The notes under the pieces were generated by a model. That model saw only the letters and a list, made by a program, of their open reading frames with translations. It ran no database searches and was not told the DNA's origin. Made by a program: the position numbers and the translations under genes. From contig NZ_LZHW01000029.1 in the NCBI RefSeq assembly GCF_001667265.1, positions 1 through 64,000 on the forward strand: a stretch of DNA of 64,000 nt. Reading direction: 5' to 3'. The stretch is from Mycobacterium sp. ACS4331. GTDB taxonomy: Bacteria; Actinomycetota; Actinomycetes; Mycobacteriales; Mycobacteriaceae. Shown here piece after piece: positions 56,466 to 64,000 of this stretch. Every line of letters begins with the position of its first letter. Position 1 is the first letter of the stretch.

Positions 56466-57053
56466 ATGGCCCGCGCAATTCATGTCTTCCGCACGCCCGA
56501 CCGCTTCGTGGCCGGGACCGTCGGCCAGCCCGGAAACCGGACCTTCTACCTGCAGGCCGTGCACGACTCCCGCGTGGTGTCGGTGGTGCTGGAGAAGCAG
56601 CAGGTGGCCGTGCTCGCCGAGCGCATCGGCGCTCTCCTGGTCGAGGTGAACCGCAGGTTCGGCACCCCGCTGCCGCCCGAGACCGCCGATGTCGAGGATC
56701 TCAACCCGCTGATCACCCCCGTGGACGCGGAGTTCCGCGTCGGCACCATGGGGCTGGGCTGGGACTCCGAGGCCCAAACCGTGGTGGTCGAACTGCTCGC
56801 GGTGTCCGACACCGAGTTCGACGCCTCCGTCGTGCTCGACGACGCCGAGGACGGCCCGGACGCGGTGCGGGTCTTCCTGACGCCCGAGTCGGCCCGGCAG
56901 TTCGCCAACCGGTCGAACCGGGTCATCTCGGCGGGACGCCCGCCGTGTCCGCTGTGCGAGGAGCCCCTGGATCCCGAAGGGCACATCTGCGTGCGCACCA
57001 ACGGCTACCTGCGCACCGAGGTGTTCGGTTCCGACGATGATGCCGCGGAATGA
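56466..57053 (+). CDS. DUF3090 family protein (Rv2134c-like)
   Basis: 195-residue actinobacterial protein, start ARAIHVFRTPDRFVAGTVGQ. A C-terminal zinc-binding-like motif CPLCEEPLDPEGHIC begins at C161. No enzymatic signature. GGAGG at 56457-56461 is the ribosome site. Always found next to the kinase-like gene that overlaps its stop (ATGA), so the products may form a complex; that is inference. Confidence 0.82.
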   Translation: MARAIHVFRTPDRFVAGTVGQPGNRTFYLQAVHDSRVVSVVLEKQQVAVLAERIGALLVEVNRRFGTPLPPETADVEDLNPLITPVDAEFRVGTMGLGWDSEAQTVVVELLAVSDTEFDASVVLDDAEDGPDAVRVFLTPESARQFANRSNRVISAGRPPCPLCEEPLDPEGHICVRTNGYLRTEVFGSDDDAAE

Positions 57054-57862
57054 CGCCGTGCGATGACGCCGCTTCGGCGCAGCGGGTCCTGCGCAGCGGC
57101 GAACTGACGGTGCTGGGCCGGATCCGCTCGGCCAGCAACGCCACGTTCCTGTGCGAGGCCGAACTCGACTCCGTCACCGTGCACTGCGTGTACAAGCCGG
57201 TCGCGGGCGAGCAGCCGCTGTGGGACTTCCCAGACGGGACACTGGCCGGCCGCGAGTACGCCACACACCTGGTCTCGGCGGCACTGGGTTGGGACATCGT
57301 GCCGCTCACCATCATTCGCGACGGCCCCGCGGGGTCCGGCATGGTGCAGCGCTGGATCGACCAACCCGACCCCGACGCCGCGCTCGGGCCGGATCTGGTC
57401 GACCTGTGCCCGGCCGGCACCGTGCCCGGCGGTTATCTGCCGGTCCTGCGCGCCTACGACTACGCCGGCGACGAGGTCATGCTCATCCACGCCGACGATC
57501 CGCGGCTGGTGCGGATGGCGGTTTTCGACATCCTGGTCAACAACGCCGACCGCAAGGGCGGGCACATCCTGCACGGCGTCGACGGCGGTGTGTACGGCGT
57601 GGATCACGGGCTGTGCCTGCACCAGGAGGACAAACTGCGCACCGTGCTGTGGGGGTGGGCGGGCAAACCCGTCGACGACGAACTGCTCGGCGCCGTGGTC
57701 AGCCTGCTCGACACCCTCGACGGTGAGTTCGGCGACCGGCTCGCCGAACACGTGACCCGCACCGAAGTCCGCGCCCTCGCCCGACGGGCCCAGGCGCTGC
57801 TGGACGACCCCGTGATGCCCAGCCCCGACCGGCGCCGGCCGATTCCCTGGCCCGCGTTCTAG
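57050..57862 (+). CDS. SCO1664 family kinase-like protein (Rv2133c-like)
   Basis: 270-residue protein resembling PI3/PI4-kinase or HipA-like folds. I see a candidate ATP lysine in VYKPVAGEQPL near residue 45, a catalytic-loop-like DILVNNADRKGGHIL near 161-175 and a metal-binding-like GVDHGLCLHQED near 183. No kinase activity is known for the family. It overlaps DUF3090 by ATGA and follows the histidine phosphatase, making a candidate kinase/phosphatase set. The convergent META lipoprotein overlaps its stop by 4 bp. Confidence 0.8.
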   Translation: MTPCDDAASAQRVLRSGELTVLGRIRSASNATFLCEAELDSVTVHCVYKPVAGEQPLWDFPDGTLAGREYATHLVSAALGWDIVPLTIIRDGPAGSGMVQRWIDQPDPDAALGPDLVDLCPAGTVPGGYLPVLRAYDYAGDEVMLIHADDPRLVRMAVFDILVNNADRKGGHILHGVDGGVYGVDHGLCLHQEDKLRTVLWGWAGKPVDDELLGAVVSLLDTLDGEFGDRLAEHVTRTEVRALARRAQALLDDPVMPSPDRRRPIPWPAF

Positions 57863-58308
57863 GGAGCAGGCTGCCAGGTCAGGATGCCGCCGTCGGCCTT
57901 GAGCGACAGGTGCAGCCGGTCGTCCTGGAACAGATACCCCGCGACATTCTCCAGTGCGGTGGCGACCTCCTGGTCCAGCGAGGGCTGCGGGCACAGCATC
58001 ATCGTGGTGGCGATCGGGCCGAAGGTGACCGACCCGGAGACACCGTCCGCGCTCGGCTCGACCGTGTAGCTGCCGTTGCCGCGGTTGCAGTCGAGCTGGA
58101 AGACGGCCCGGTCGTCGGTGCCGAATTCGACGGTGAACTTGGCGGGGTCCGGGACCTCGGTGCTGCCCTGTTCGTCGTCGGAGGACTCGATCGTCACGAG
58201 CTGCCATGAGGTGCCGGCCAGGGTGCGCTCCTCGTGGGCCGCCGAACAGCCCGCCAGGATCGCGGCCACAGAGAGGAAGACTGCGGCGACGCGGCGCGTT
58301 GTACGCAT
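57859..58308 (-). CDS. META-domain lipoprotein
   Basis: 149-residue lipoprotein: signal peptide with lipobox LAGC (C21), then a META/HslJ-like domain ([50 protein letters not shown]). Two cysteines in the domain may form a disulfide. META proteins are envelope stress or inhibitor-like, function unclear. It is convergent with the kinase-like gene and divergent from cysQ. Confidence 0.85.
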   Translation of the reverse strand: MRTTRRVAAVFLSVAAILAGCSAAHEERTLAGTSWQLVTIESSDDEQGSTEVPDPAKFTVEFGTDDRAVFQLDCNRGNGSYTVEPSADGVSGSVTFGPIATTMMLCPQPSLDQEVATALENVAGYLFQDDRLHLSLKADGGILTWQPAP

Positions 58309-58374
58309 GTGCCGAATTTAGCGTCAGTCACAGGTCTCTCCCAGCCCCACCCCATGTCCGCCGAGCACATCGCG

Positions 58375-58387
58375 GATACTGGCACAG
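58375..58387 (+). promoter_or_regulatory. -10 element for leaderless cysQ
   Basis: GATACT at 58375-58380 is followed by six bases and the GTG at 58387. This is the spacing of a mycobacterial -10 to a transcription start, so the mRNA would begin on the start codon. Inference from position. Confidence 0.4.
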
Positions 58388-59172
58388 TGAGCGCGGCCGC
58401 GGACAGCACGGATCAGAGCGATGCCGCACTGGCCGCTGACCTGGCTGTCGAGGCCGGAAAGCTGCTCGTGGCGATGCGCGACGAGGTCGGCTACGACTAC
58501 CCCTGGATGCTGGGCGACGAGGGGGATGCGCGAGCGAATCGACTGCTCCTTGAGCGGCTGGCCGCACACCGTCCCGATGACGCGGTGCTCTCCGAGGAGT
58601 CGCCCGACAACCTGGCCCGGCTGAACTCGGACCGGGTCTGGATCATCGACCCCGTCGACGGCACGCATGAGTACGCGACGCCCTACCGCAAGGACTGGGC
58701 GGTGCACATCGCCCTGTGGCAGCGCATCGGCGGACCCGACGGCAGCATCACCGATGCCGCGGTGTCGCTGCCCGCCCGCGGCGAGGTGTACCGCTCCGAC
58801 ACCGTGACCGCGGGGTCCCGGCGGGACCCGAACGCCCCCCTCCGCATCACCGCGAGCGCCAACCGGCCGCCGCGGGTCCTGTACCGCATGGCTGAGGCGC
58901 TCGACTTCGAACTCGTGCGGATCGGTTCGGCCGGCGCCAAGGCGATGGCCGTGGTGCGCGGTGACGTCGATGCCTACATCCACGCCGGCGGGCAGTGGGA
59001 GTGGGACTCGGCCGCCCCCGCGGGGGTGGTGCTGGCAGCCGGGATGCACGCCTCTCGGCTCGACGGCTCCCCGATGATCTACAACCGGCCCGATCCGTAT
59101 CTGCCGGACCTGCTGATGTGTCGCGCGGAACTCGCCGACGTGCTGCTCGAGGCGATCCGGTCGGCCAGTTGA
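58387..59172 (+). CDS. cysQ: CysQ, PAPS/inositol phosphatase
   Basis: Inositol-monophosphatase-fold enzyme dephosphorylating 3'-phosphoadenosine compounds in sulfate assimilation. Lithium-sensitive phosphatase motifs: [21 protein letters not shown] and [14 protein letters not shown]. The GTG at 58387 (261 residues) agrees with the length of the M. tuberculosis enzyme (267) and with a leaderless start; ATG at 58354 would add 11 residues. It precedes mshC, linking sulfur handling to mycothiol synthesis. Confidence 0.93.
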   Translation: MSAAADSTDQSDAALAADLAVEAGKLLVAMRDEVGYDYPWMLGDEGDARANRLLLERLAAHRPDDAVLSEESPDNLARLNSDRVWIIDPVDGTHEYATPYRKDWAVHIALWQRIGGPDGSITDAAVSLPARGEVYRSDTVTAGSRRDPNAPLRITASANRPPRVLYRMAEALDFELVRIGSAGAKAMAVVRGDVDAYIHAGGQWEWDSAAPAGVVLAAGMHASRLDGSPMIYNRPDPYLPDLLMCRAELADVLLEAIRSAS

Positions 59173-59207
59173 TGACGCACGACGCGCCCCGCCTAAAGTC
59201 TTCCTCC

Positions 59208-60446
59208 ATGCAGTCGTGGAGTGCCGCAGCGGTTCCGGAGTTGCCCGGGCGGTCCCCGCAGTTGCGGCTGTACGACAGCGCCGATCGGCAGGTGCGTCCG
59301 GTCGCGGCGGGAGAAGTCGCCAAGATGTACGTGTGCGGCATCACACCGTATGACGCAACCCATCTCGGCCACGCCGCCACGTATCTGACGTTCGATCTGG
59401 TCTACCGGGTCTGGCTGGATTCCGGCCACCGCGTGCACTACGTGCAGAACATCACCGACGTCGACGATCCCCTGTTCGAACGCGCCGCGCGCGACGGCGT
59501 GGACTGGCGCGACCTGGGGGCCCGCGAGATCCAGTTGTTCCGCGAGGACATGAGCGCGCTGCGGGTGCTGCCGCCCCACGACTACGTCGCCGCCACCGAC
59601 GCCATCGACGAGGTCATCGAACTCGTGGAGAAGATGCTGGGTTCCGGTGCGGCCTATGTCGTCGACGACCCGCAGTATCCGGATGTGTACTTCCGGGCCG
59701 ACGCCACAGCCCAATTCGGCTACGAATCCGGCTATGACCATCAACTGATGCGGGAACTGTTCGCCGAGCGCGGGGGAGACCCGGACCGCCCCGGCAAGGC
59801 CGATCCGCTGGATGCGCTGGTGTGGCGTGCCGAGCGCCCGGACGAGCCGAGCTGGCCGTCACCGTTCGGCCCGGGCCGGCCCGGCTGGCATGTCGAGTGC
59901 GCCGCGATCGCGCTGACCCGGCTCGGCATGGGACTCGACGTGCAGGGCGGCGGCAGCGACCTGATCTTCCCGCACCACGAGTTCTCGGCCGCGCACGCTG
60001 AATCCGTCACGGCGCAACGGCGTTTTGCCCGGCACTACGTGCACGCCGGGATGATCGGCTGGGACGGCCACAAGATGTCCAAGAGTCGCGGCAACCTGGT
60101 GCTGGTGTCCAAACTTCGCGCGCAGGGCGTCGAACCCGCGGCGATCCGCCTCGGGCTGTTCGCGGGGCACTACCGCAGCGACCGGCACTGGAGCCCGCAG
60201 GTGCTCGCCGACGCACAGGCCCGATTGCAGCGCTGGCGCGCCGCGACGTCGTTGGCGGCCGCGCCCGACGCCACCGACCTGTTGGCGCGGGTGCGCGGTT
60301 ATCTTGCCGACGATCTGGACACCCCGAAAGCCCTTGCGGCCCTTGACGGGTGGTCGACCGATGCCCTCGAGTACGGTGGCCACGACGAGGCCGCGCCGGC
60401 ACTGGTGCGCGCGGCGATTGACGCCCTCCTCGGGGTGGCGCTCTAG
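59208..60446 (+). CDS. mshC: MshC, cysteine:GlcN-Ins ligase (mycothiol synthesis)
   Basis: ATP-dependent ligase joining cysteine to glucosaminyl-inositol, third step of mycothiol synthesis, related to cysteinyl-tRNA synthetase. The 412-residue chain has zinc ligand C43 (VCGITPYD), HLGH at 52-55, [11 protein letters not shown], and KMSKS near 289. Mycothiol is limited to actinobacteria, which supports the taxonomic call. ATG at 59208 aligns with the M. tuberculosis start; a -10-like TAAAGT at 59194-59199 suggests a near-leaderless transcript. Confidence 0.96.
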   Translation: MQSWSAAAVPELPGRSPQLRLYDSADRQVRPVAAGEVAKMYVCGITPYDATHLGHAATYLTFDLVYRVWLDSGHRVHYVQNITDVDDPLFERAARDGVDWRDLGAREIQLFREDMSALRVLPPHDYVAATDAIDEVIELVEKMLGSGAAYVVDDPQYPDVYFRADATAQFGYESGYDHQLMRELFAERGGDPDRPGKADPLDALVWRAERPDEPSWPSPFGPGRPGWHVECAAIALTRLGMGLDVQGGGSDLIFPHHEFSAAHAESVTAQRRFARHYVHAGMIGWDGHKMSKSRGNLVLVSKLRAQGVEPAAIRLGLFAGHYRSDRHWSPQVLADAQARLQRWRAATSLAAAPDATDLLARVRGYLADDLDTPKALAALDGWSTDALEYGGHDEAAPALVRAAIDALLGVAL

Positions 60447-60458
60447 TACGGTCGAGCT

Positions 60459-61889
60459 GTGAAGAAGCTCGCCGCCGCACTGGCCGTGCTCTTGGTGACC
60501 TCATGCGCCGCGACGGACCGGTCCGCGGAGACGTCCGCACCCGCCCCACCGCCGTCCGACGGTGCGGTGAGCCCCGAACAGGCCCGCGAGATCGCCAAGG
60601 ATGCCTACGTCTACGGCTTCCCCATGGTGGACAACTACCGCGTCCAGTACGCGTACTTCGTCGACAAGGACAACCCGGAGTACAAGGGCGGCTGGAACCA
60701 GATCCACAACACCGCGCGGGTCTACACGCCCGAGGACACCGCGATCCAGACCCCCAACTCCGACACGCCGTACTCGGCGCTCGGCGCGGACCTGCGCACC
60801 GAACCGCTCGTGCTGACGGTGCCGCCCATCGAGCAGGACCGGTATTACTCCCTGCAGTTCGTCGACGGCTACACCCACAACTTCGCCTACGTCGGCAGCC
60901 GCACCACGGGCAACGGTGGTGGCCGCTACCTGCTGGTGGGGCCCAACTGGAAAGGCGAGACGCCCGACGGCATCAATGAGGTCATCCGCAGCGACACCGA
61001 CTTGGCGTTCGTGCTGTACCGCACTCAGCTGTTCGGGCCCGACGATCTCGACAACGTCAAGCGGATCCAGACCGGCTACCAGGTGGCGCCGCTGTCGGTG
61101 CACCTCAACCAACCGTCACCGCCGGCCGCACCGCCGATCGACTTCGTCCCGCCACTGTCGCGCGAGCAGCAGCGCACCTCCCCGCAGTTCTTCGACATCC
61201 TCAACTTCACAATGAAATTCGCGCCGACGCTGCCCGACGAGCAGGGACTGCGGGAGCGGTTCGAGGCCATCGGGGTGGGCGCCGACGGCAGCTTCGACGC
61301 CGAGGCGCTCAGCCCCGAGACACGGACGGCGATCGAGGCGGGCATGGCCGACGCGTGGGCCGAACTCGACGCGCTGAAGAAGGACAAGATCGACACCGGG
61401 GAAGTCGGGTCGGCGGACTTCTTCGGTACCCGAGCCGATCTCAAGGGCAATTACCTGTACCGGATGGCGGGCGCGGCGCTGGGCATCTACGGCAACACCG
61501 CGGCCGAGGCGATCTACCCGAACTTCGCCAACGACTCCACGGGCGCGCCGCTGACCGGGGCCAACAAGTACGTCTACCGGTTCCCGCCGGGGCAGTTGCC
61601 GCCGGTCAACGCGTTCTGGTCGCTGACCCTCTACGAGATGCCGCACAGTCTGCTCTCGGACAACCCGATCGACCGTTACCTGATCAACTCGGCGATGCTG
61701 CCCGACCTGGTCAAGGACCCCGACGGGGGCTACACGCTGTACGTGCAGCACGACCCGCCCGGGCAGGACCGGATGGCCAACTGGCTGCCCGCGCCACAGG
61801 GGCCGTTCGCGCTGGTCATGCGGTTGTACTGGCCCAGGCCCGACGCCCTCGACGGACAGTGGCAGGCGCCCCAGCCCGAGAAGGTCTGA
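60459..61889 (+). CDS. DUF1254/DUF1214 lipoprotein
   Basis: 476-residue exported protein. Signal peptide MKKLAAALAVLLVTSC gives lipobox cysteine C16. DUF1254 covers about 45-170 (AYVYGFPMVDNYRVQYAYF, QTPNSDTPYSALGADLR) and DUF1214 the C-terminal third (NAFWSLTLYEMPHSLLSDNP, YVQHDPPG). Function unknown; some relatives affect cell envelope or are Cu- or valine-related by name only. GTG start 12 bp after mshC; the next gene begins 1 bp after its stop. Confidence 0.87.
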   Translation: MKKLAAALAVLLVTSCAATDRSAETSAPAPPPSDGAVSPEQAREIAKDAYVYGFPMVDNYRVQYAYFVDKDNPEYKGGWNQIHNTARVYTPEDTAIQTPNSDTPYSALGADLRTEPLVLTVPPIEQDRYYSLQFVDGYTHNFAYVGSRTTGNGGGRYLLVGPNWKGETPDGINEVIRSDTDLAFVLYRTQLFGPDDLDNVKRIQTGYQVAPLSVHLNQPSPPAAPPIDFVPPLSREQQRTSPQFFDILNFTMKFAPTLPDEQGLRERFEAIGVGADGSFDAEALSPETRTAIEAGMADAWAELDALKKDKIDTGEVGSADFFGTRADLKGNYLYRMAGAALGIYGNTAAEAIYPNFANDSTGAPLTGANKYVYRFPPGQLPPVNAFWSLTLYEMPHSLLSDNPIDRYLINSAMLPDLVKDPDGGYTLYVQHDPPGQDRMANWLPAPQGPFALVMRLYWPRPDALDGQWQAPQPEKV

Positions 61890-61890
61890 C

Positions 61891-62925
61891 GTGGCACCGA
61901 CCAAGCGCGCGGACCTGGTGCTCTCCGGAGGCGGGGTCAAGGGAATCGGGCTGGTCGGTGCCGTCGCGGCGCTGGTGGACGGCGGTCACCTGCCGCAGCG
62001 CATCTCCGGCACGTCGGCCGGTGCCCTGGTGGGGGCGGTGCTGGCCGCCGCCGTGCACGCCAAACGGGTCGACGGGGACGAACTCAAGAACATCGCGATG
62101 CGGATCGACTACCGCGCACTGCTCGATCCCGGGCTCGTGGAGCGGATCCCCATCCTGGGCCGGCTCTGGGGTGTCGCCTCCGGCGGTGGGGTCTACCGGG
62201 GCGAGGCATTGCGTGACTGGGTCGCCGGACAGCTGGCCGACTATGGCGTGACGACCTTCGCCGATCTGCGGATCGCCGACCGCAGCCTGCCGCCCGAACA
62301 GCGCTACCGGCTGGTCGTCACGGTCGCCGATGTGACGCTGGGTCAGTTGGTCCGGTTGCCCTGGGACTATCAGCGGGTCTACGGGCTGGACCCCGACCGT
62401 CAGGTGGTGGCCGACGCCGTGCGCGCGTCGACGGCCATCCCGTTCTTCTTCGAGCCCGTGACGCTGACCCACGCCGACGGGACGACGTCGACCCTGGTGG
62501 ACGGCGGGTTGCTGTCGAACTTTCCGATCGACTCGCTGGACCGGGTCGACGGGGCGGTGCCGCGCTGGCCCACGTTCGGGGTGACGCTGCTGCCGAACCT
62601 GCCCGCCGACAACGCCCAGGTGATCCCCGCACTGCGACCGCTGCACGCCCTGACGGCGCCGTCGCTGCTCGAACAGGTGGTGACCACCATGCTCGTCGGG
62701 CGCGATCAGGCCTATCTCAACCAGCCGTGGGTGAGTGCGAGGACCGTCCGCGTCGACACCACCGACGTCGGCGTCCTCGACTTCGACCTGTCCGACGCGG
62801 ACAAGCTCGCGTTGTACGACAAGGGTGTCGCCGCGGGCCGCGACTTCCTGGCGACGTGGGATTTCGACGCCTACGTCAGCAGGTTCCGTCAGCCCCTGAA
62901 TCCAGGTCCGCGCCGGCGCAGGTAG
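61891..62925 (+). CDS. Patatin-like phospholipase
   Basis: 344-residue lipid acyl hydrolase of the patatin group. The Ser-Asp dyad is intact: oxyanion loop GGGVKG (13-18), nucleophile in GTSAG near residue 42 and DGG near 205 (VDGGLLSNFP). It has no signal peptide, so it may act on the inner membrane face. GTG start directly after the DUF1254 gene suggests co-transcription. The last 37 bp overlap the convergent PAC2 gene. Confidence 0.9.
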   Translation: MAPTKRADLVLSGGGVKGIGLVGAVAALVDGGHLPQRISGTSAGALVGAVLAAAVHAKRVDGDELKNIAMRIDYRALLDPGLVERIPILGRLWGVASGGGVYRGEALRDWVAGQLADYGVTTFADLRIADRSLPPEQRYRLVVTVADVTLGQLVRLPWDYQRVYGLDPDRQVVADAVRASTAIPFFFEPVTLTHADGTTSTLVDGGLLSNFPIDSLDRVDGAVPRWPTFGVTLLPNLPADNAQVIPALRPLHALTAPSLLEQVVTTMLVGRDQAYLNQPWVSARTVRVDTTDVGVLDFDLSDADKLALYDKGVAAGRDFLATWDFDAYVSRFRQPLNPGPRRRR

Positions 62926-63770
62926 CGCTCGAACTCCGCGGCCAGCGCGTCGCCGTCGATCTTGCCCAGGGCCTCGTTCATGTCGACTTCGGCATCGCCG
63001 CGCTGCTCCAGGGAGGCGACGTACTCGGCGATCTCCTCGTCGTCGGCCGTCATCTCGGTGACCGCCTGCTCCCACTCCTCGGCCTGCAGGGGCAGGTCGG
63101 CCAACGGCACCTCGATGTCGAGGACGTCCTCGACACGCCGCAGCAGTGCCACGGTGGCCTTCGGGTTGGGCGGCTGGGACACGTAATGCGGGACGGCGGC
63201 CCAGAAGGTCACCGCGGGAATGCCCGCGGCCACGCAGGCGTCCTGGAAGACACCCGCGATGCCGGTCGGCCCCTCGTAGCGGGTCTCCTCGAGCCCGAAG
63301 TATTTGGCCGAGTCCGACGAGTAGGCGGCCCCGGAGACCGGCACGGGCCGGGTGTGCGGTGTGTCGGCCAGCAGGGCGCCGAGGATCACCACGGTGTCGA
63401 CGTCGAGCTTCTCGGCGATCGCCAGCAGTTCGGCGCAGAAACTGCGCCACCGCATATTGGGTTCCACCCCGTGCATCAGCACGATGTCGCGGTCGCTGCC
63501 GGGCGGGCGGCAGTGCGAAATCCGCATGGAGGGCCAGACCAGTTCCCTGGTGACACCGTCGACCTGCCGAATGACCGGCCGATTCACCTGATAGTCGTAG
63601 TAGTTCTCGTCATCGATTTCGATGATCGTCGAAGCCTCCCAGATGGCGTCCAGATGCTCCAACGCGTCACTGGCCGCATCGCCGGCGTCGTTCCAGCCCT
63701 CGAAGGCGGCCACGATGATCGTGTTGTGGAGTTCGGGCAGATCTGGTCTGCGGGAATCCGACGGGGTCAC
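62889..63770 (-). CDS. PAC2 family protein (Rv2125-like)
   Basis: 293-residue protein of the PAC2/proteasome-assembly-chaperone-2 superfamily (FEGWNDAGDAASDALEHL, HGVEPNMRWRSFCAELLAI, GIPAVTFWAAVPHYVSQPPN). The GTG at 63770 gives a length very close to Rv2125 (292 from memory). Actinobacterial members of this family include probable proteasome-associated factors; the role is not settled. Overlaps patatin at the end. Confidence 0.88.
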   Translation of the reverse strand: MTPSDSRRPDLPELHNTIIVAAFEGWNDAGDAASDALEHLDAIWEASTIIEIDDENYYDYQVNRPVIRQVDGVTRELVWPSMRISHCRPPGSDRDIVLMHGVEPNMRWRSFCAELLAIAEKLDVDTVVILGALLADTPHTRPVPVSGAAYSSDSAKYFGLEETRYEGPTGIAGVFQDACVAAGIPAVTFWAAVPHYVSQPPNPKATVALLRRVEDVLDIEVPLADLPLQAEEWEQAVTEMTADDEEIAEYVASLEQRGDAEVDMNEALGKIDGDALAAEFERYLRRRGPGFRG

Positions 63771-63901
63771 TGAACCAGCGTACGGCCTGTCCGGCGCGGA
63801 AGCGCCAACGGGCGCGACTGAGGAACCGCGTGGTGTGGCTACCCTGAATGTGGTCGATTGTGGTGACCGGTCGGGCGTCCACACGTCGATGCGTGACAAC
63901 G

Positions 63902-63907
63902 TAGACT
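63902..63907 (+). promoter_or_regulatory. Candidate -10 upstream of the riboswitch
   Basis: TAGACT fits TAnnnT and lies 6-7 bp before G63914, the first base of the predicted aptamer stem. Transcription starting there would begin with the riboswitch. No strong -35 is seen. Confidence 0.4.
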
Positions 63908-63913
63908 CGCGGG

Positions 63914-63983
63914 GTCGAGAGGCGTTGCAACGGATCCCGGATTCTGCCGGTTCCGCCACGCTCGGCGAAGTCAAGGACGCCTT
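63914..63983 (+). ncRNA. Candidate SAH riboswitch, probably upstream of metH
   Basis: The region folds like an S-adenosylhomocysteine riboswitch. P1 pairs 63914-63919 with 63961-63966 (GTCGAG/CTCGGC). A second hairpin pairs CGGA (63931-63934) with TCCG (63952-63955) and CCGG (63937-63940) with CCGG (63947-63950). The pseudoknot pairs AGGCGT (63920-63925) with ACGCCT (63977-63982). The conserved-looking core GGCGTTGCAACGG matches the SAH motif as I remember it. A purine run GGAAGGAG (63992-63999) follows as a ribosome site. In M. tuberculosis metH follows Rv2125; here it would lie past the window edge. Confidence 0.6.
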
Positions 63984-64000
63984 CCGTAACAGGAAGGAGT

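Noticed and set aside
63911-64000. SAM-IV or cobalamin riboswitch at the right edge
   Set aside because: The hallmark segments of SAM-IV and the B12 box are not seen; the core and pseudoknot fit the SAH class better.
63889-64000. Start of a coding frame (ATG 63889) running off the window
   Set aside because: It has no ribosome site, shows no similarity to MetH starts I remember, and coincides with the folded riboswitch-like region.
1-64000. CRISPR arrays, insertion sequences, prophage or PE/PPE genes
   Set aside because: No spaced direct repeats, transposase, integrase or PE/PPE sequence was found while reading both strands.

Overview
The window is high-GC actinobacterial DNA from a Mycobacterium, most likely a rapidly growing Mycolicibacterium. 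The evidence is a complete mycobacterial division and cell-wall (dcw) cluster from mraZ to wag31, the mycothiol ligase mshC, cysQ, a meso-diaminopimelate-type MurE, a MymT-type copper metallothionein, and many GTG/TTG starts and apparently leaderless genes. The species call is inference; no rRNA is present.

Left block (1-20813, all plus strand): mraZ, rsmH, ftsL, pbpB, murE, murF, mraY, murD, ftsW, murG, murC, ftsQ, ftsZ, pgeF, yggS, sepF, yggT, wag31 and a small membrane protein. Most neighbours overlap by ATGA or GTGA. The block makes lipid II (MurC-F, MraY, MurG), builds septal peptidoglycan (FtsW, PbpB) and assembles the divisome and polar growth machinery (FtsZ, SepF, FtsQ, FtsL, Wag31). 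A four-repeat MraZ operator overlaps the predicted first promoter.

Middle block (about 20810-48436, mixed strands) is accessory: a phosphoribosyltransferase, a TIGR01777 epimerase, an amidotransferase beside a lipoprotein of the beta-lactamase fold without catalytic residues, a DUF2784 protein, a cytochrome P450 followed by a 48-residue metallothionein, a TctCBA tricarboxylate transporter with a universal stress protein, a STAS protein, and a nitrate-assimilation cluster (nirBD with a small upstream protein, a NarK-type transporter, and a 1336-residue nitrate reductase fused to a flavodoxin/NADPH-reductase module). It continues with a TetR-epimerase pair sharing a double palindrome, an E. coli-type IlvD, an MmyB-like regulator with a UvrA paralogue, and a type III polyketide synthase with an isoprenylcysteine-methyltransferase-like partner. 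It ends in a GC-poor noncoding stretch and tRNA-Leu(GAG).

Right block (48626-64000) again follows the order I remember from M. tuberculosis (Rv2141c to Rv2125): M20 peptidase, PEBP protein, an inserted NTF2-like/metallo-beta-lactamase pair beside an intergenic repeat, pyrD, DUF5703, LppL-like lipoprotein, uppP, a phosphatase/DUF3090/kinase-like trio, a META lipoprotein, cysQ, mshC, a DUF1254 lipoprotein, patatin and PAC2. The last 90 bases fold like an S-adenosylhomocysteine riboswitch, fitting metH just outside the window.

The most interesting items are the unannotated metallothionein in the P450 operon, the candidate SAH riboswitch, the single-chain NADPH nitrate reductase, the phosphatase/kinase-like trio beside uppP, and the catalytically empty beta-lactamase-fold lipoprotein.
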